From Pseudomonas sp. HS6 (GTDB lineage Bacteria; Pseudomonadota; Gammaproteobacteria; Pseudomonadales; Pseudomonadaceae): a stretch of 64,000 nt of DNA. Of the stretch, positions 37,806-47,747 are shown one piece after another; the first letter of the stretch is position 1, and each line of letters starts with the position of its first letter. The notes beneath the pieces were generated by a model. That model had not been told where the DNA came from. It did no database searches and was given only the letters and a program-made list of their open reading frames with translations. The stretch is from contig NZ_CP067412.1 of assembly GCF_023375815.1 (NCBI RefSeq), positions 4,154,001 through 4,218,000 of the forward strand. Reading direction: 5' to 3'. Both the position numbers and the translations under genes were made by a program.

Positions 37806-40649
37806 ATGACCCGCACCCATGAAATCCGCCCCGACCTGGACGAGGGAATCGACCGCAAGGTACTCAGCCAGCTGCGCGCACGCTTTCTGAAACTCAACGA
37901 AGGCCGCCTGAGCCGGGCGCTGGAAGGCCTGTCGACGCGCCAGCAAAGCGTACTGACCTTGCTGCCGCTGTTTTTCCACGTCAATCATCCGCTGTTGCCC
38001 GGCTATGTCTCGGGCAGCACGCCGGCCGGACTGTCGAATTACGAACCGGACGCCGACACACTCGCCGAAGCCCAGCGCCTGACACGTTCTTTTTCCTACA
38101 AACCGCGCCACGGCAGCAATCCGCCGCGACCGATTCATGGCTTGTTCCTGATGGGCAGCCTCGGCACCCTGGCCCAGGCCGACCAGAGCGACATGGACGT
38201 GTGGGTGTGCCACGCCCCCGACCTGAGCGACAGCGAACTCGCCGAGCTGCGCAAGAAATGCCAGATGCTCGAAGCCTGGGCCGCGAGCCAGGGGGCCGAG
38301 GCGCATTTCTTCCTGATCGACCCGGTGCGCTTCGTCAAAGGCGAGCGCGACACCCAGCTCAGCTCCGAGGATTGCGGCACCACCCAGCATTATTTGCTGC
38401 TGGACGAGTTCTACCGCACCGCGATCTGGCTGGCCGGGCGCACGCCGATCTGGTGGCTGGTGCCGGTCTACGAAGAACGGTCTTACGACCAGTACACCCA
38501 CACGCTGCTGTCCAAGCGCTTCATCCGCAACGATGAAACCCTCGATCTGGGGCCACTGGCGCACATTCCGCCGGGCGAGTTCGTGGGTGCCGGGCTGTGG
38601 CAGTTGTTCAAGGGCATCGAGTCGCCCTACAAGTCGGTGCTCAAGCTGCTGCTGATCGAGGTCTACGCCAGCGAACACCCGCAGGTGCAGTGCCTGAGTC
38701 TGCGCTTCAAACAAGCGGTGTTCGCCAACCGTCTGGACCTCGACGAGCTGGATCCGTACATGGTGGTTTACCGCCGGATCGAGGAATACCTCACAGCACG
38801 CAACGAACCGGAACGGCTTGAGCTGGTGCGTCGCGCGCTGTACCTCAAGGTCAACCGCAAGCTCACCGGTAACAGCCGCACCCAGAGCTGGCAGCGCTCG
38901 CTGCTGGAAAGACTGGCCAGCGAATGGCACTGGGATCAGCGCCAACTGGCGCTGCTCGACAGCCGCAGCCAGTGGAAAGTCCGTCAGGTCAGCGCCGAGC
39001 GCCGAGCCTTGGTCAACGAGCTGAACTACAGCTACCGCTTCCTGACCCAGTTTGCCCGCACCGAGCAGACTGTCAGCCTGATCAACAAACGCGATCTCAA
39101 CGTTCTCGGCCGACGCCTGTACGCCGCGTTCGAGCGCAAGGCGGACAAGGTCGAGTTCATCAACCCCGGCATCGCTCCGGATCTGGCCGAAGACACCCTG
39201 ACCCTGGTGCAGTCACCCAACAAAAAGGAGCCTGGGCAAACCCACTGGGGTCTGTACAACGGCAGCCTCACGGCGCTGGAGTGGGAACACTTCGCACCGA
39301 TCAAGCGCAGCCGCCAGTTGCTGGAACTGCTGACCTGGTGTCACCGCAACGGCGTGATCGACAGCAGCACACGACTGGCCCTGCACCCCGGCACCAGCGA
39401 CCTGAGCGAGTTCGAGCTGTTCAACCTGCTCGGCAGCCTGCAGCAGAGCATCGCCCTGCCCCTGCCGACCGTCGCCGAAGCGCCGCTGTTGCGCGCCAGC
39501 GTGCCGAGCGAAGTACTGATACTGGTGAATATCGGGGTCGACCCACTCAAACATCACCGCGACCTGAACATCCTGATGACCACTGAGCGCACGGACTCCT
39601 TGAGCTATGCCGGCGTGCGCGAGAACCTGGTGCTGACCCTCGATCAGGTCACGCTCAACAGCTGGAACGAAGTGCTGGTCAATCGCTTCGACGGCCCGCA
39701 TGCGCTGCTCGACTGCCTGCGCGACTACCTCAACAACTTGCCGCGCGGCCCGCAACAGCCATCGCTGCGGGTACGTTGCTTCTGCCACAACCGCGCGCAA
39801 TTCATCGCTCGCCGGGTGGAAGAGATCGTCGATACCGCGCAAAACCTGTTGCTTAGCGACTTGAATCATCGCTACCTGATTCAGGTGCAGCAGCACTATC
39901 ACGTACTGGAACTGGTGCCGGGCCAAGTCAGCCATGTTGCCCTCGCCACCCTGCCGGCGCTACTCGACTACCTGGGCGAGGAGCAACCGCGTTACAGCCC
40001 TTTGCATCTGGACCCGATGGCGCTGGAAGACCACGACCTCGCGCTGATCCTGCCGATGGGCCAGCCCGAATGCATTCAGGTGTTCTATCGGATCACCGAG
40101 CAAACCGCCGAGCTGTACGTGCTCGACGAATTCAATGCACTGTGGCAACAACACTTGCCCTATCACGACGAGCAAAGTCTGCTGGTGCCATTGCAACGGT
40201 TCCTGCAATCGATCCAGTTCAGGCGCGAAGCACTGCTGCCGATGGACTCGAACCACGCCGCCAGCCTTGAAATCTTGTATTACCAGTTATTGCCCTCAGG
40301 ACCGGGACGCGCGCGACGGGTAGAGATGCGCCCGGCACCACAGACGCCAGTCAACAAACCGTTCTATGACGTACAGGCAATCGTCGGCAAAGCCGCACCG
40401 GGACAGGTGCAGGTCACGCTGTATTGCAATCAACGGGAATTCAGCGAGCTGGAACATGGCGACCAGTTGTTCAGCGTGGTCGCCCGGGAGATTGTCGGGC
40501 AGCGCCGGGAAACCGAGCGCTACCGCTGCTATATCACCGACCTCGATCTCTCGGGCGTGATCGGTGACGGGCAGAGTTCGAGCAATCTGTATCTACGCTA
40601 CAAGGCCGACCTGGAACGCTCTCTGAATGAGGCGCTCGAGCAGGTCTGA
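37806..40649 (+). CDS. cyaA: Class I adenylate cyclase
   Basis: A 947-residue class I (enterobacterial-type) adenylate cyclase that makes cAMP for Crp/Vfr-type regulators. The N-terminal catalytic half has the nucleotidyltransferase-like signature LFLMGSLGTLAQADQSDMDVWVCH with paired aspartates, then SEDCGTTQHYLLLDEFYRTAIWLAGRTPIWW. The C-terminal half is the regulatory domain, which in E. coli responds to the glucose phosphotransferase system. The length is slightly above the E. coli protein (848). It is transcribed alone; rnk converges with a seven-base gap. Confidence 0.97.
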   Translation: MTRTHEIRPDLDEGIDRKVLSQLRARFLKLNEGRLSRALEGLSTRQQSVLTLLPLFFHVNHPLLPGYVSGSTPAGLSNYEPDADTLAEAQRLTRSFSYKPRHGSNPPRPIHGLFLMGSLGTLAQADQSDMDVWVCHAPDLSDSELAELRKKCQMLEAWAASQGAEAHFFLIDPVRFVKGERDTQLSSEDCGTTQHYLLLDEFYRTAIWLAGRTPIWWLVPVYEERSYDQYTHTLLSKRFIRNDETLDLGPLAHIPPGEFVGAGLWQLFKGIESPYKSVLKLLLIEVYASEHPQVQCLSLRFKQAVFANRLDLDELDPYMVVYRRIEEYLTARNEPERLELVRRALYLKVNRKLTGNSRTQSWQRSLLERLASEWHWDQRQLALLDSRSQWKVRQVSAERRALVNELNYSYRFLTQFARTEQTVSLINKRDLNVLGRRLYAAFERKADKVEFINPGIAPDLAEDTLTLVQSPNKKEPGQTHWGLYNGSLTALEWEHFAPIKRSRQLLELLTWCHRNGVIDSSTRLALHPGTSDLSEFELFNLLGSLQQSIALPLPTVAEAPLLRASVPSEVLILVNIGVDPLKHHRDLNILMTTERTDSLSYAGVRENLVLTLDQVTLNSWNEVLVNRFDGPHALLDCLRDYLNNLPRGPQQPSLRVRCFCHNRAQFIARRVEEIVDTAQNLLLSDLNHRYLIQVQQHYHVLELVPGQVSHVALATLPALLDYLGEEQPRYSPLHLDPMALEDHDLALILPMGQPECIQVFYRITEQTAELYVLDEFNALWQQHLPYHDEQSLLVPLQRFLQSIQFRREALLPMDSNHAASLEILYYQLLPSGPGRARRVEMRPAPQTPVNKPFYDVQAIVGKAAPGQVQVTLYCNQREFSELEHGDQLFSVVAREIVGQRRETERYRCYITDLDLSGVIGDGQSSSNLYLRYKADLERSLNEALEQV

Positions 40650-40656
40650 GGCGGGG

Positions 40657-41067
40657 TTATTCCGGGAAGTCGCCGCCGTTGGCAGGCTGCGATTCGACTT
40701 CCAGCAATGTCAGTTTCAGGGTCTTGCCGCCCGGTGCCGGCCAGTCGATGTGCTGGCCGACTTTCAGGCCCAGCAGCGCGCTGCCGACCGGGGCCAGGAT
40801 CGAGATTTTGCCTTCGTCGGCGTTGGCGTGCTTCGGATAAACCAGAGTCAGGTGATAGTCCTTGCCACTGCCTTCTTCTCGACAGTGCACACGGGAATTC
40901 ATCGTCACGACATCGGCGGGCACTTCATCGTGGCCGACCAGTGTATCGGCGCGGTCCAGTTCGGTTTGCAGCGCGATCACGCCCGGCAGCGTGTCATCCA
41001 GGCTGTCGATCAGGCGCTCCAGACGTTGCACGTCCAGACGGGTAAGGGTGATGGAAGGTGCGGTCAT
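40657..41067 (-). CDS. rnk: Regulator of nucleoside diphosphate kinase (Rnk)
   Basis: A 136-residue protein with a short coiled-coil N-terminus (TRLDVQRLERLIDSLDD) and a GreA/GreB-like C-terminal domain (VTMNSRVHCREEGSGKDYHLTLVYP, then KISILAPVGSALLGLKVGQHIDWP). Rnk binds RNA polymerase near the secondary channel and in P. aeruginosa affects nucleoside diphosphate kinase level and alginate. The ATG at 41067 (MTAPSI) fits the family. A terminator separates it from the upstream genes. Confidence 0.94.
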   Translation of the reverse strand: MTAPSITLTRLDVQRLERLIDSLDDTLPGVIALQTELDRADTLVGHDEVPADVVTMNSRVHCREEGSGKDYHLTLVYPKHANADEGKISILAPVGSALLGLKVGQHIDWPAPGGKTLKLTLLEVESQPANGGDFPE

Positions 41068-41106
41068 GATCCGGGCAGACTCCTTTCTTCTGCACACAAA
41101 AAAAGC

Positions 41107-41134
41107 AAAACCCCGCCAAAAAAGACGGGGTTTT
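41107..41134 (-). terminator. Terminator of the cyaY-DUF1289 unit
   Basis: AAAACCCCG (41107-41115) pairs with CGGGGTTTT (41126-41134). On the minus strand it is followed by T-rich sequence. It lies between the DUF1289 gene and rnk. Confidence 0.75.
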
Positions 41135-41195
41135 CACCAGGCCTCGATGGGTTGAGGCGTTTCCGGACACTATCACAGCTCAAAAAATATACAAG

Positions 41196-41420
41196 CTACG
41201 CTCCGGCGAGCTGCCGGCGTTGCATCGCCTGCGCGCAAATCACCCGGCGACGCTCGTCATCGGCCGAGCGCCATTCACGGATGTCTTCGACATGGCGCAT
41301 GCAGCCGAGACAGACCTTCTGCTCGTCCAGCCGACACACACCGGTGCACGGCGAAGGCACGGCCGGGCTGACGTTGCTGTAGAGCGGCTTCGGCGGACGA
41401 ACGGGAGCGGTGTCAGTCAC
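41196..41420 (-). CDS. DUF1289 family small cysteine protein
   Basis: A 74-residue protein with the DUF1289 cysteine pattern SPCTGVCRLDEQKVCLGCMRHVEDIREWRSADDERRR, probably a metal- or cluster-binding site. I chose a GTG start at 41420 (reading VTDTAPVRPP) because the frame upstream runs inside cyaY without family similarity. It begins four bases after the cyaY stop, so the two are probably one unit. The function is unknown; frataxin as a neighbour hints at iron or sulfur handling. Confidence 0.85.
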   Translation of the reverse strand: MTDTAPVRPPKPLYSNVSPAVPSPCTGVCRLDEQKVCLGCMRHVEDIREWRSADDERRRVICAQAMQRRQLAGA

Positions 41421-41424
41421 GAAA

Positions 41425-41757
41425 TCACAGGCCTTCGAAATCGAATTCGGTGCCGGCCTGCTGCTTGACGATGCGCTCGAGCATCTCGCCCAACTGCTCT
41501 TCGCTCTTGTCGCACATCCAGCGTTCGCTTTCTTCGTCGTAGTCGAAGTGGAAACCACCGGACACAGCGGCCAGCCACAGCTGACGCAGCGGTTCCTGAC
41601 GACTGAAGATCAGCTGGGTGCCGTTCTCGAACTTGACGGTCAGCACACCGGCCGAGTTCTCCATGTCGATGTCCAGGTCGCTGTCGTCGAAGATGTCTTC
41701 CAGTTTTTCCTGGGTTTCATCGACCAGATCGTGGAAACGGGCTTCGGACAAACTCAT
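41425..41757 (-). CDS. cyaY: Frataxin-like iron-sulfur assembly protein CyaY
   Basis: A 110-residue CyaY with the acidic first helix (SEARFHDLVDETQEKLEDIFDDSDLDIDME), then the beta sheet (GVLTVKFENGTQLIFSRQEPLRQLWLAAVSGGFHFDYD). It binds iron and modulates cysteine desulfurase during cluster assembly. The ATG at 41757 (MSLSEARFHD) is the family start. It is divergent from lptM-lysA, the usual arrangement in gammaproteobacteria. Confidence 0.95.
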   Translation of the reverse strand: MSLSEARFHDLVDETQEKLEDIFDDSDLDIDMENSAGVLTVKFENGTQLIFSRQEPLRQLWLAAVSGGFHFDYDEESERWMCDKSEEQLGEMLERIVKQQAGTEFDFEGL

Positions 41758-41996
41758 TGCGGCAACCTCAAAAAATGTCTGATCAGGCTCAAGCGCCGCA
41801 AGATACGGTCGCTGCCAGCCGATTGCAAAGGATAACGACCAAGCGCCCTGCCCGGCGACGAAATATGCACCCGTCACGCGGGAAAAGTTTCCTCGCCGCA
41901 GCCCGAGCCCCGCCAGACGGGAGTTCCGTCGCATAGGCAAGCTGCCGGGTGGCCGGTATACTCCGGCGCAATTAACGCATTTTCAAGGATTTCGCC

Positions 41997-42176
41997 ATGA
42001 AGCGCCTGATCTCTTCCCTTGCTGCGCTCGTCGCGGTTGCCTGCCTTGTATCGGCCTGTGGTCAAAAAGGCCCGCTGTACCTGCCCGATGAAGATCAGGA
42101 CCCTGTCGAACAAGCCAAGTCGTCACAGAAACTGCCGCCAAAAGCGCACCAGCACGACGCCAGTTCTTCTTACTAA
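41997..42176 (+). CDS. lptM: LPS translocon maturation chaperone-type lipoprotein LptM (LppL/YifL)
   Basis: A 59-residue lipoprotein. It starts MKRLISSLAALVAVACLVSA with the acylated cysteine at residue 21, followed by the family hallmark CGQKGPLYLPDE. The rest is a short charged tail. AAGGA lies 5' of the ATG. In E. coli LptM (YifL) stabilises the LptD/LptE translocon; in P. aeruginosa the homologue is LppL. It lies directly before lysA, as expected, and likely opens the lysA-dapF-xerC operon. Confidence 0.92.
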   Translation: MKRLISSLAALVAVACLVSACGQKGPLYLPDEDQDPVEQAKSSQKLPPKAHQHDASSSY

Positions 42177-42185
42177 GGGATCGCC

Positions 42186-43433
42186 ATGGACGCTTTTAAC
42201 TACCGTGGCGGGGAGCTGTTCGCGGAAGGTGTGGCGCTGTCCGCCATCGCCGACCGCTTCGGCACACCGACCTACGTCTACTCCCGCGCCCACATCGAGG
42301 CCCAGTATCTGGCCTACGCCGATGCGCTGGCCGGCATGCCGCACCTGGTGTGCTTTGCGGTCAAGGCCAACTCCAACCTCGGCGTTCTGAATGTCCTGGC
42401 CCGTATCGGCGCCGGTTTCGACATCGTATCGCGTGGCGAGCTGGAACGTGTCCTGGCCGCCGGTGGCAGCCCTGACAAGATCGTGTTCTCCGGTGTCGGC
42501 AAGACCCGTGACGACATGCGTCGCGCGCTGGAAGTCGGCGTGCATTGCTTCAACGTCGAATCCACCGACGAGCTGGAACGTCTGCAAGTGGTCGCCGCCG
42601 AACTGGGCGTCGTTGCGCCGATCTCGCTGCGCGTGAACCCGGACGTCGATGCCGGCACCCATCCGTACATTTCCACCGGTCTCAAAGAGAACAAGTTCGG
42701 CATCGCCATCGCCGACGCCGAAGACGTGTACGTGCGTGCCGCGCACCTGCCGAACCTGGAAGTGGTTGGCGTCGATTGCCACATCGGCTCGCAACTGACC
42801 ACCCTGCCACCGTTCCTCGATGCCCTCGATCGCCTGCTGGATCTGGTGGATCGTCTGGGCGATTGCGGCATCCATCTGCGCCACATCGATCTCGGTGGTG
42901 GCTTGGGTGTGCGTTATCGCGATGAAGAGCCGCCGCTGGCTGCCGACTACATCAAGGCCGTGCGCGAGCGTCTCGACGGTCGTGACCTGGCGCTGGTGTT
43001 CGAGCCGGGTCGCTTCATCGTCGCCAACGCCGGCGTGCTGCTGACTCAGGTCGAGTACCTCAAGCACACTGAGCACAAAGACTTCGCCATCGTCGATGCC
43101 GCCATGAACGACCTGATCCGCCCGGCCCTTTACCAGGCGTGGATGGACGTGACCGCGATCAAGCCGCGCGACACCGCCGCACGCAAGTACGACGTGGTCG
43201 GCCCGATCTGCGAAACCGGCGATTTCCTCGCCAAGGATCGCGAACTGGCGCTGGAAGAAGGCGACCTGCTGGCCGTGCATTCGGCCGGTGCCTATGGTTT
43301 TGTGATGAGCTCCAACTACAACACTCGCGGCCGTGCCGCCGAAGTGCTGGTAGATGGCGATCAGGCATTTGAAGTGCGTCGCCGCGAGACCGTGGCCGAG
43401 CTGTTTGCCGGCGAAAGCCTGCTGCCGGAGTAA
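42186..43433 (+). CDS. lysA: Diaminopimelate decarboxylase
   Basis: A 415-residue PLP enzyme that makes lysine from meso-diaminopimelate. The PLP lysine lies in [16 protein letters not shown], and [39 protein letters not shown] and the active-site cysteine region [11 protein letters not shown] are all present. It starts nine bases after lptM and is followed by dapF after four bases. Confidence 0.98.
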   Translation: MDAFNYRGGELFAEGVALSAIADRFGTPTYVYSRAHIEAQYLAYADALAGMPHLVCFAVKANSNLGVLNVLARIGAGFDIVSRGELERVLAAGGSPDKIVFSGVGKTRDDMRRALEVGVHCFNVESTDELERLQVVAAELGVVAPISLRVNPDVDAGTHPYISTGLKENKFGIAIADAEDVYVRAAHLPNLEVVGVDCHIGSQLTTLPPFLDALDRLLDLVDRLGDCGIHLRHIDLGGGLGVRYRDEEPPLAADYIKAVRERLDGRDLALVFEPGRFIVANAGVLLTQVEYLKHTEHKDFAIVDAAMNDLIRPALYQAWMDVTAIKPRDTAARKYDVVGPICETGDFLAKDRELALEEGDLLAVHSAGAYGFVMSSNYNTRGRAAEVLVDGDQAFEVRRRETVAELFAGESLLPE

Positions 43434-43437
43434 CCCC

Positions 43438-44268
43438 ATGCTGCTGCGTTTTACCAAGATGCACGGCCTGGGCAACGACTTCATGGTCCTCGACCTGGTC
43501 AGCCAGCACGCGCACATTCAGCCCAAGCACGCAAAAATGTGGGGCGACCGGCACACCGGCATCGGTTTCGACCAGTTGCTGATCGTCGAGGCACCGAGCA
43601 ATCCGGACGTGGATTTCCGTTACCGGATCTTCAACTCCGACGGCTCCGAAGTGGAACAGTGCGGAAACGGTGCGCGCTGCTTTGCACGCTTCGTGCTCGA
43701 CAAGCGCCTGACCGCCAAGCGTCTGATTCGCGTCGAGACCAAGGGCGGCATCATCGAACTGGACGTGCGTAACGACGGCCAGATCGGCGTGAACATGGGC
43801 GCCCCACGTCAGGTGCCGGCGGATATTCCGTTCCAGGCGACCGAGCAGGCTCTGAGCTATCAGGTCGACGTCGACGGTACAACGGTCGACCTTGCAGCGG
43901 TGTCGATGGGCAACCCCCACGCCGTGCTGCGCGTGGAAGACATCAACACCGCACCGGTGCATGAGCTGGGGCCGAAGATTGAACACCACCCGCGCTTTCC
44001 GGCGCGGGTCAACGTCGGTTTTATCCAGGTCATCGACCGTAATCGCGCACAACTGCGCGTCTGGGAACGCGGCGCCGGGGAAACCCAGGCCTGCGGCACC
44101 GGCGCCTGCGCTGCTGCTGTAGCTGCGATCAGCCAGGGGTGGATGGATTCGCCACTGTTGATCGACCTGCCGGGCGGGCGCCTGTCCATCGAATGGGCAG
44201 GCCCTGGCCAACCGGTGCTGATGACCGGTCCGGCAGTGCGTGTATACGAAGGACAAGTCCGTCTTTGA
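43438..44268 (+). CDS. dapF: Diaminopimelate epimerase
   Basis: A 276-residue racemase that converts LL- to meso-diaminopimelate for lysine and cell wall. Both catalytic cysteines are visible: C75 in [14 protein letters not shown] and the C-terminal one in [14 protein letters not shown]. The start [19 protein letters not shown] is typical. The gene order places it one step before lysA in the pathway. It belongs to the lptM-lysA-dapF-DUF484-xerC-HAD operon. Confidence 0.98.
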   Translation: MLLRFTKMHGLGNDFMVLDLVSQHAHIQPKHAKMWGDRHTGIGFDQLLIVEAPSNPDVDFRYRIFNSDGSEVEQCGNGARCFARFVLDKRLTAKRLIRVETKGGIIELDVRNDGQIGVNMGAPRQVPADIPFQATEQALSYQVDVDGTTVDLAAVSMGNPHAVLRVEDINTAPVHELGPKIEHHPRFPARVNVGFIQVIDRNRAQLRVWERGAGETQACGTGACAAAVAAISQGWMDSPLLIDLPGGRLSIEWAGPGQPVLMTGPAVRVYEGQVRL

Positions 44269-44281
44269 GTGAGCAGAAGCC

Positions 44282-45007
44282 ATGACCGATAAGCCTCAGG
44301 TACCCGCCCGACAGTCCGGTGAAACAGCGTCCGAGAGCCTGGAGGCGGCAGCGGTTGCCGCGTACCTTGAGGCTCATCCGGACTTCTTCGTCGAACATGA
44401 AGAACTGCTGCCGTCCCTGCGCATCCCCCATCGTCGCGGCGACACCGTGTCGCTGGTCGAGCGCCAGATGTCCATTCTGCGCGACCGCAACATTGAGATG
44501 CGTCACCGCCTCTCGCACTTGATGGACGTGGCCCGGGACAATGATCGCCTGTTCGACAAGACCCGTCGCCTGATTCTCGCCCTGATGGACGCTGCGACTC
44601 TGGAAGACGTGGTGATCAGCGTCGAAGACAGCTTGCGCCAGGACTTCCAGGTGCCCTTCGTCAGCCTGATCCTGCTCGGCGACAACCCGGCCCCGGTCGG
44701 CCGCTGGGTGACCCACGCCGACGCGCAAACCGCCATCGGCGGCCTGCTCACCGAAGGCAAGAGCGTCAGCGGCAGCCTGCGCGAACACGAACTGGACTTC
44801 CTGTTCGGCGAAGAGCAGCGCAAGCAGATCGGTTCCACCGCCGTGGTTGCTGTCAGCCACCAGGGCATCCACGGGATTCTGGCCATCGCCAGCCGTGATC
44901 CGCAGCACTACAAGAGCTCGGTCGGCACGTTGTTCCTGAGTTACATCGCCGAAGTCATGGGCCGCGTGCTGCCACGGGTCAACAGCTCCCTGCGCTCGGT
45001 ACGCTGA
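44282..45007 (+). CDS. DUF484 family protein (GAF-like)
   Basis: A 241-residue protein. The N-terminus has the DUF484 pattern [25 protein letters not shown], then a helix ([24 protein letters not shown]), and the rest is a GAF-like domain. It is nearly always encoded between dapF and xerC, and the xerC ATG follows two bases after its stop. The biochemical role is unknown. A regulatory link with XerC has been inferred only from this conserved linkage. Confidence 0.9.
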   Translation: MTDKPQVPARQSGETASESLEAAAVAAYLEAHPDFFVEHEELLPSLRIPHRRGDTVSLVERQMSILRDRNIEMRHRLSHLMDVARDNDRLFDKTRRLILALMDAATLEDVVISVEDSLRQDFQVPFVSLILLGDNPAPVGRWVTHADAQTAIGGLLTEGKSVSGSLREHELDFLFGEEQRKQIGSTAVVAVSHQGIHGILAIASRDPQHYKSSVGTLFLSYIAEVMGRVLPRVNSSLRSVR

Positions 45008-45009
45008 CC

Positions 45010-45909
45010 ATGGAACGACAACTGGACGCTTACTGCGAACACCTGCGCAGTGAGCGGCAGGTGTCGCCGCATACGCTGTCGGCTTACCGGCGCGACCTCG
45101 ATAAAGTCCTCGGCTGGTGCAACAAACAGAACGTCGGCAGCTGGCAGGCCCTGGACATCCAGCGCCTGCGCAGCCTGATCGCCCGCCTGCATGCGCAAGG
45201 CCAGTCCTCGCGCAGCCTGGCGCGCCTGCTGTCGGCGGTTCGCGGGCTCTATCATTACCTGAATCGCGAAGGTCTCTGCGATCACGACCCGGCCACCGGC
45301 CTGGCACCGCCAAAAGGCGAACGCCGTCTGCCGAAAACCCTCGACACCGATCGCGCCCTGCAGCTACTCGAAGGCGCTGTGGAAGACGATTTTCTGGCCC
45401 GTCGCGATCAAGCGATTCTGGAGTTGTTCTACTCCTCCGGCCTGCGCCTGTCGGAGCTGACCGGGCTCAATCTCGATCAACTGGACCTTGCTGACGGCAT
45501 GGTTCAGGTGCTCGGCAAAGGCAGCAAGACACGCCTGTTACCCGTGGGCAAAAAGGCCCGGGAAGCACTGGAGCAATGGCTGCCGCTGCGGGCGCTGACC
45601 AACCCGGCGGACGACGCGGTATTCGTCAGCCAGCAAGGCCGGCGCCTCGGTCCGCGAGCGATTCAGGTACGGGTCAAACTGGCCGGCGAGCGCGAACTGG
45701 GGCAGAACCTGCACCCGCATATGCTGCGACACTCCTTCGCCAGCCACTTGCTGGAGTCCTCCCAGGACCTGCGTGCGGTGCAGGAATTGCTCGGCCATTC
45801 GGACATCAAGACCACCCAGATCTACACCCACCTGGACTTCCAGCACCTGGCGGCGGTCTACGACAGTGCCCATCCACGGGCCAAACGCATGAAAGGCGAC
45901 GATTCATGA
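45010..45909 (+). CDS. xerC: Tyrosine recombinase XerC (Sss)
   Basis: A 299-residue recombinase that with XerD resolves chromosome dimers at dif. The SAM-like N domain (residues 1-95) precedes the catalytic domain, which has R146, K170, H237-x-x-R240, H263 and the nucleophile Y272 ([10 protein letters not shown]), so all active residues are present. In P. fluorescens this gene is called sss and affects colony phase variation and root colonisation. Its stop overlaps the next start (ATGA). Confidence 0.97.
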   Translation: MERQLDAYCEHLRSERQVSPHTLSAYRRDLDKVLGWCNKQNVGSWQALDIQRLRSLIARLHAQGQSSRSLARLLSAVRGLYHYLNREGLCDHDPATGLAPPKGERRLPKTLDTDRALQLLEGAVEDDFLARRDQAILELFYSSGLRLSELTGLNLDQLDLADGMVQVLGKGSKTRLLPVGKKAREALEQWLPLRALTNPADDAVFVSQQGRRLGPRAIQVRVKLAGERELGQNLHPHMLRHSFASHLLESSQDLRAVQELLGHSDIKTTQIYTHLDFQHLAAVYDSAHPRAKRMKGDDS

Positions 45910-46610
45910 GTATCCAGTTGATCACCTTCGACCTCGACGACACCCTGTGGGACACCGCCCCGGTGATCGTCAGCGCCGAAGCGGTTTTGCGCGAATGGCT
46001 GAGCGAACATGCGCCGAATCTGGGCGCGGTGCCGGTGGAACATCTGTGGGCGATCCGCGAACGGGTGCTGGCCAGCGAGCCGGGACTCAAGCACCGCATC
46101 AGTGCGTTGCGCCGACGGGTGCTGTTCCATGCGCTGGAGGAAGCCGGTTATGCCCACGGCGAAGCCTCGGCGCTGGCGGACAAGAGTTTCGAAGTGTTTC
46201 TGCATGCCCGGCATCAGATCGAAGTGTTCCCGGAAGTCGAGCCGATCCTGGAAACCCTCGCCAAACACTATGCCCTCGGCGTGATCACCAACGGCAACGC
46301 CGATGTACGCCGCCTCGGGCTGGCGGACTACTTCAAGTTTGCGCTGTGCGCCGAAGACATCGGCATCGCCAAGCCGGATGCGCGCCTGTTCCATGAAGCG
46401 CTGCAGCGCGGTGGTGTGAGTGCCGAGGCGGCGGTGCATATCGGCGATCATCCGGGGGATGACATTGCCGGGGCACAGCAGGCCGGGTTGCGCGCCATCT
46501 GGTTCAACCCGGCGGGCAAGGTCTGGGAAGCGGAGCGCTTGCCGGATGCCGAGATTCACAGCCTGACCGATCTGCCCGCCGTGCTCGCCCGCTGGAACAG
46601 CCGCGGCTAG
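45906..46610 (+). CDS. HAD-IA family hydrolase (YigB-like)
   Basis: A 234-residue phosphatase of the haloacid dehalogenase superfamily. Motif [11 protein letters not shown], motif [12 protein letters not shown], motif III lysine in [14 protein letters not shown] and motif [15 protein letters not shown] are present with a C1 cap between I and II. E. coli YigB, encoded after xerC, dephosphorylates FMN; the same activity here is an inference from linkage. It is translationally coupled to xerC. Confidence 0.93.
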   Translation: MSIQLITFDLDDTLWDTAPVIVSAEAVLREWLSEHAPNLGAVPVEHLWAIRERVLASEPGLKHRISALRRRVLFHALEEAGYAHGEASALADKSFEVFLHARHQIEVFPEVEPILETLAKHYALGVITNGNADVRRLGLADYFKFALCAEDIGIAKPDARLFHEALQRGGVSAEAAVHIGDHPGDDIAGAQQAGLRAIWFNPAGKVWEAERLPDAEIHSLTDLPAVLARWNSRG

Positions 46611-46629
46611 CTTTCTTTCACCCATGAAA

Positions 46630-46652
46630 AAGCCCGCAGCGACGGCGGGCTT
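46630..46652 (-). terminator. Terminator of sutA (bidirectional)
   Basis: AAGCCCGC (46630-46637) pairs with GCGGGCTT (46645-46652) and is followed by T on the minus strand. It also follows the HAD gene on the plus strand, with a weaker T tract. Confidence 0.78.
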
Positions 46653-46675
46653 CCTCAGCAAGCAAGCGGCACGCC

Positions 46676-47005
46676 TCAGATAGGGCGGCTACCGTACTTG
46701 TTGTCCGGCTTCTTGGGCGGATCGGCGACCACATTGGCCTCCACTTCCTGCACTTTTCCGCCTCGCGACAGGAACTCTTCCATGGCCTTGGCCAAGGCAT
46801 CGCGCTCCTTGTTCTTGGCTTCAATGCTCGGCAACTCATCGACCGACACCGCAGCCTTGGCTTTGCCTTTGGCAGTCGGTGTGGCCGGCGCATCGTCGCC
46901 GCCATCGTCGTCAGCAACGTCTTCCGCTGCTGCTTCCAGGCCTTCCTCGGCCTCGTCTTCGTCGCCTACTTCGAGGTCGTCGTTTTCCAGATCATCGTCG
47001 CTCAT
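46676..47005 (-). CDS. sutA: SutA, RNA polymerase-associated acidic regulator
   Basis: A 109-residue protein with an intrinsically disordered acidic N-terminus (SDDDLENDDLEVGDEDEAEE), a helix (KNKERDALAKAMEEFLSRGG) and the conserved tail VVADPPKKPDNKYGSRPI. This matches P. aeruginosa SutA, which binds RNA polymerase and supports ribosomal and housekeeping transcription during slow growth. It is a single-gene unit with its own terminator. Confidence 0.9.
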   Translation of the reverse strand: MSDDDLENDDLEVGDEDEAEEGLEAAAEDVADDDGGDDAPATPTAKGKAKAAVSVDELPSIEAKNKERDALAKAMEEFLSRGGKVQEVEANVVADPPKKPDNKYGSRPI

Positions 47006-47106
47006 GTTCTACCTCATGACTTGCGAAAAGCAGATTAGTTATAGACCAGCTTTGGCAACTGTCGAAAGTCGCCGTTAAAAAATCGTTCGCCGCTGCTGAC
47101 CAGCGG

Positions 47107-47532
47107 TTATGCCTCTTCACCGTGCAGGGTGGCGAGGACTTTTCGGGCACCGCCATGATCACGGTGCTCGCCCAGATAAACGCCTTGCCAGGTGCCCAGT
47201 GCCAATCGACCCGCCGTTACCGGCAAACTGATCTGGCAGCCCAGCACGCTGGCCTTGAAGTGCGCCGGGAGGTCGTCCAGGCCTTCGTCGTTATGCTCAT
47301 AGCCGTCTGTGCCTTGTGGGATCAGACGATTGAAAAATCGTTCGAAGTCGCGACGTACCGCCGGATCGGCGTTCTCGTTGATGGTCAACGACGCCGAGGT
47401 ATGCTGCAGCCACAAATGCAACAGACCGACCCGGCATGCCTTGAGTTCAGGCAGTCCGGCGAGCAACTCTTCCGTTACCAGATGAAAGCCCCGGGGCCGT
47501 GCCCGCAGGGTTATCAGAGTCTGTTGCCACAT
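47107..47532 (-). CDS. yjbQ: YjbQ/UPF0047 family protein
   Basis: A 141-residue single-domain protein of the UPF0047 family. Conserved parts are GLLHLWLQHTSASLTINENADPAVRRDFE, PQGTDGYEHNDEGLDDLPAHFKASVLG and GTWQGVYLGEHRDHGG. Family members have a thiamin phosphate synthase side activity, though the true role is unsettled. I chose the ATG at 47532 (MWQQTL). It is isolated between sutA and amtB. Confidence 0.92.
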   Translation of the reverse strand: MWQQTLITLRARPRGFHLVTEELLAGLPELKACRVGLLHLWLQHTSASLTINENADPAVRRDFERFFNRLIPQGTDGYEHNDEGLDDLPAHFKASVLGCQISLPVTAGRLALGTWQGVYLGEHRDHGGARKVLATLHGEEA

Positions 47533-47710
47533 ACAGTTCTCCGCACGTTCGGGGCGCATTCTAGCGCGCTCTGAAAAAAAACAAAGGCCCTAATATTCCT
47601 TCAATGATGTAAGCCATTGGCCGTAGAAAATCACCCGTCGTAAACACGACCAAAGCAGTACGAAAAATCCTTTCAGCTGTATCAAGGATGACAAATTCCG
47701 GACAAAAAAA

Positions 47711-47728
47711 TGCCCGGCGAACCGGGCA
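47711..47728 (-). terminator. Terminator of amtB
   Basis: TGCCCGG, a CGAA tetraloop and CCGGGCA form a compact hairpin with A and T runs on both sides, 20 bases past the amtB stop. Confidence 0.88.
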
Positions 47729-47747
47729 AGTTTTTTGGGGCGCGTAC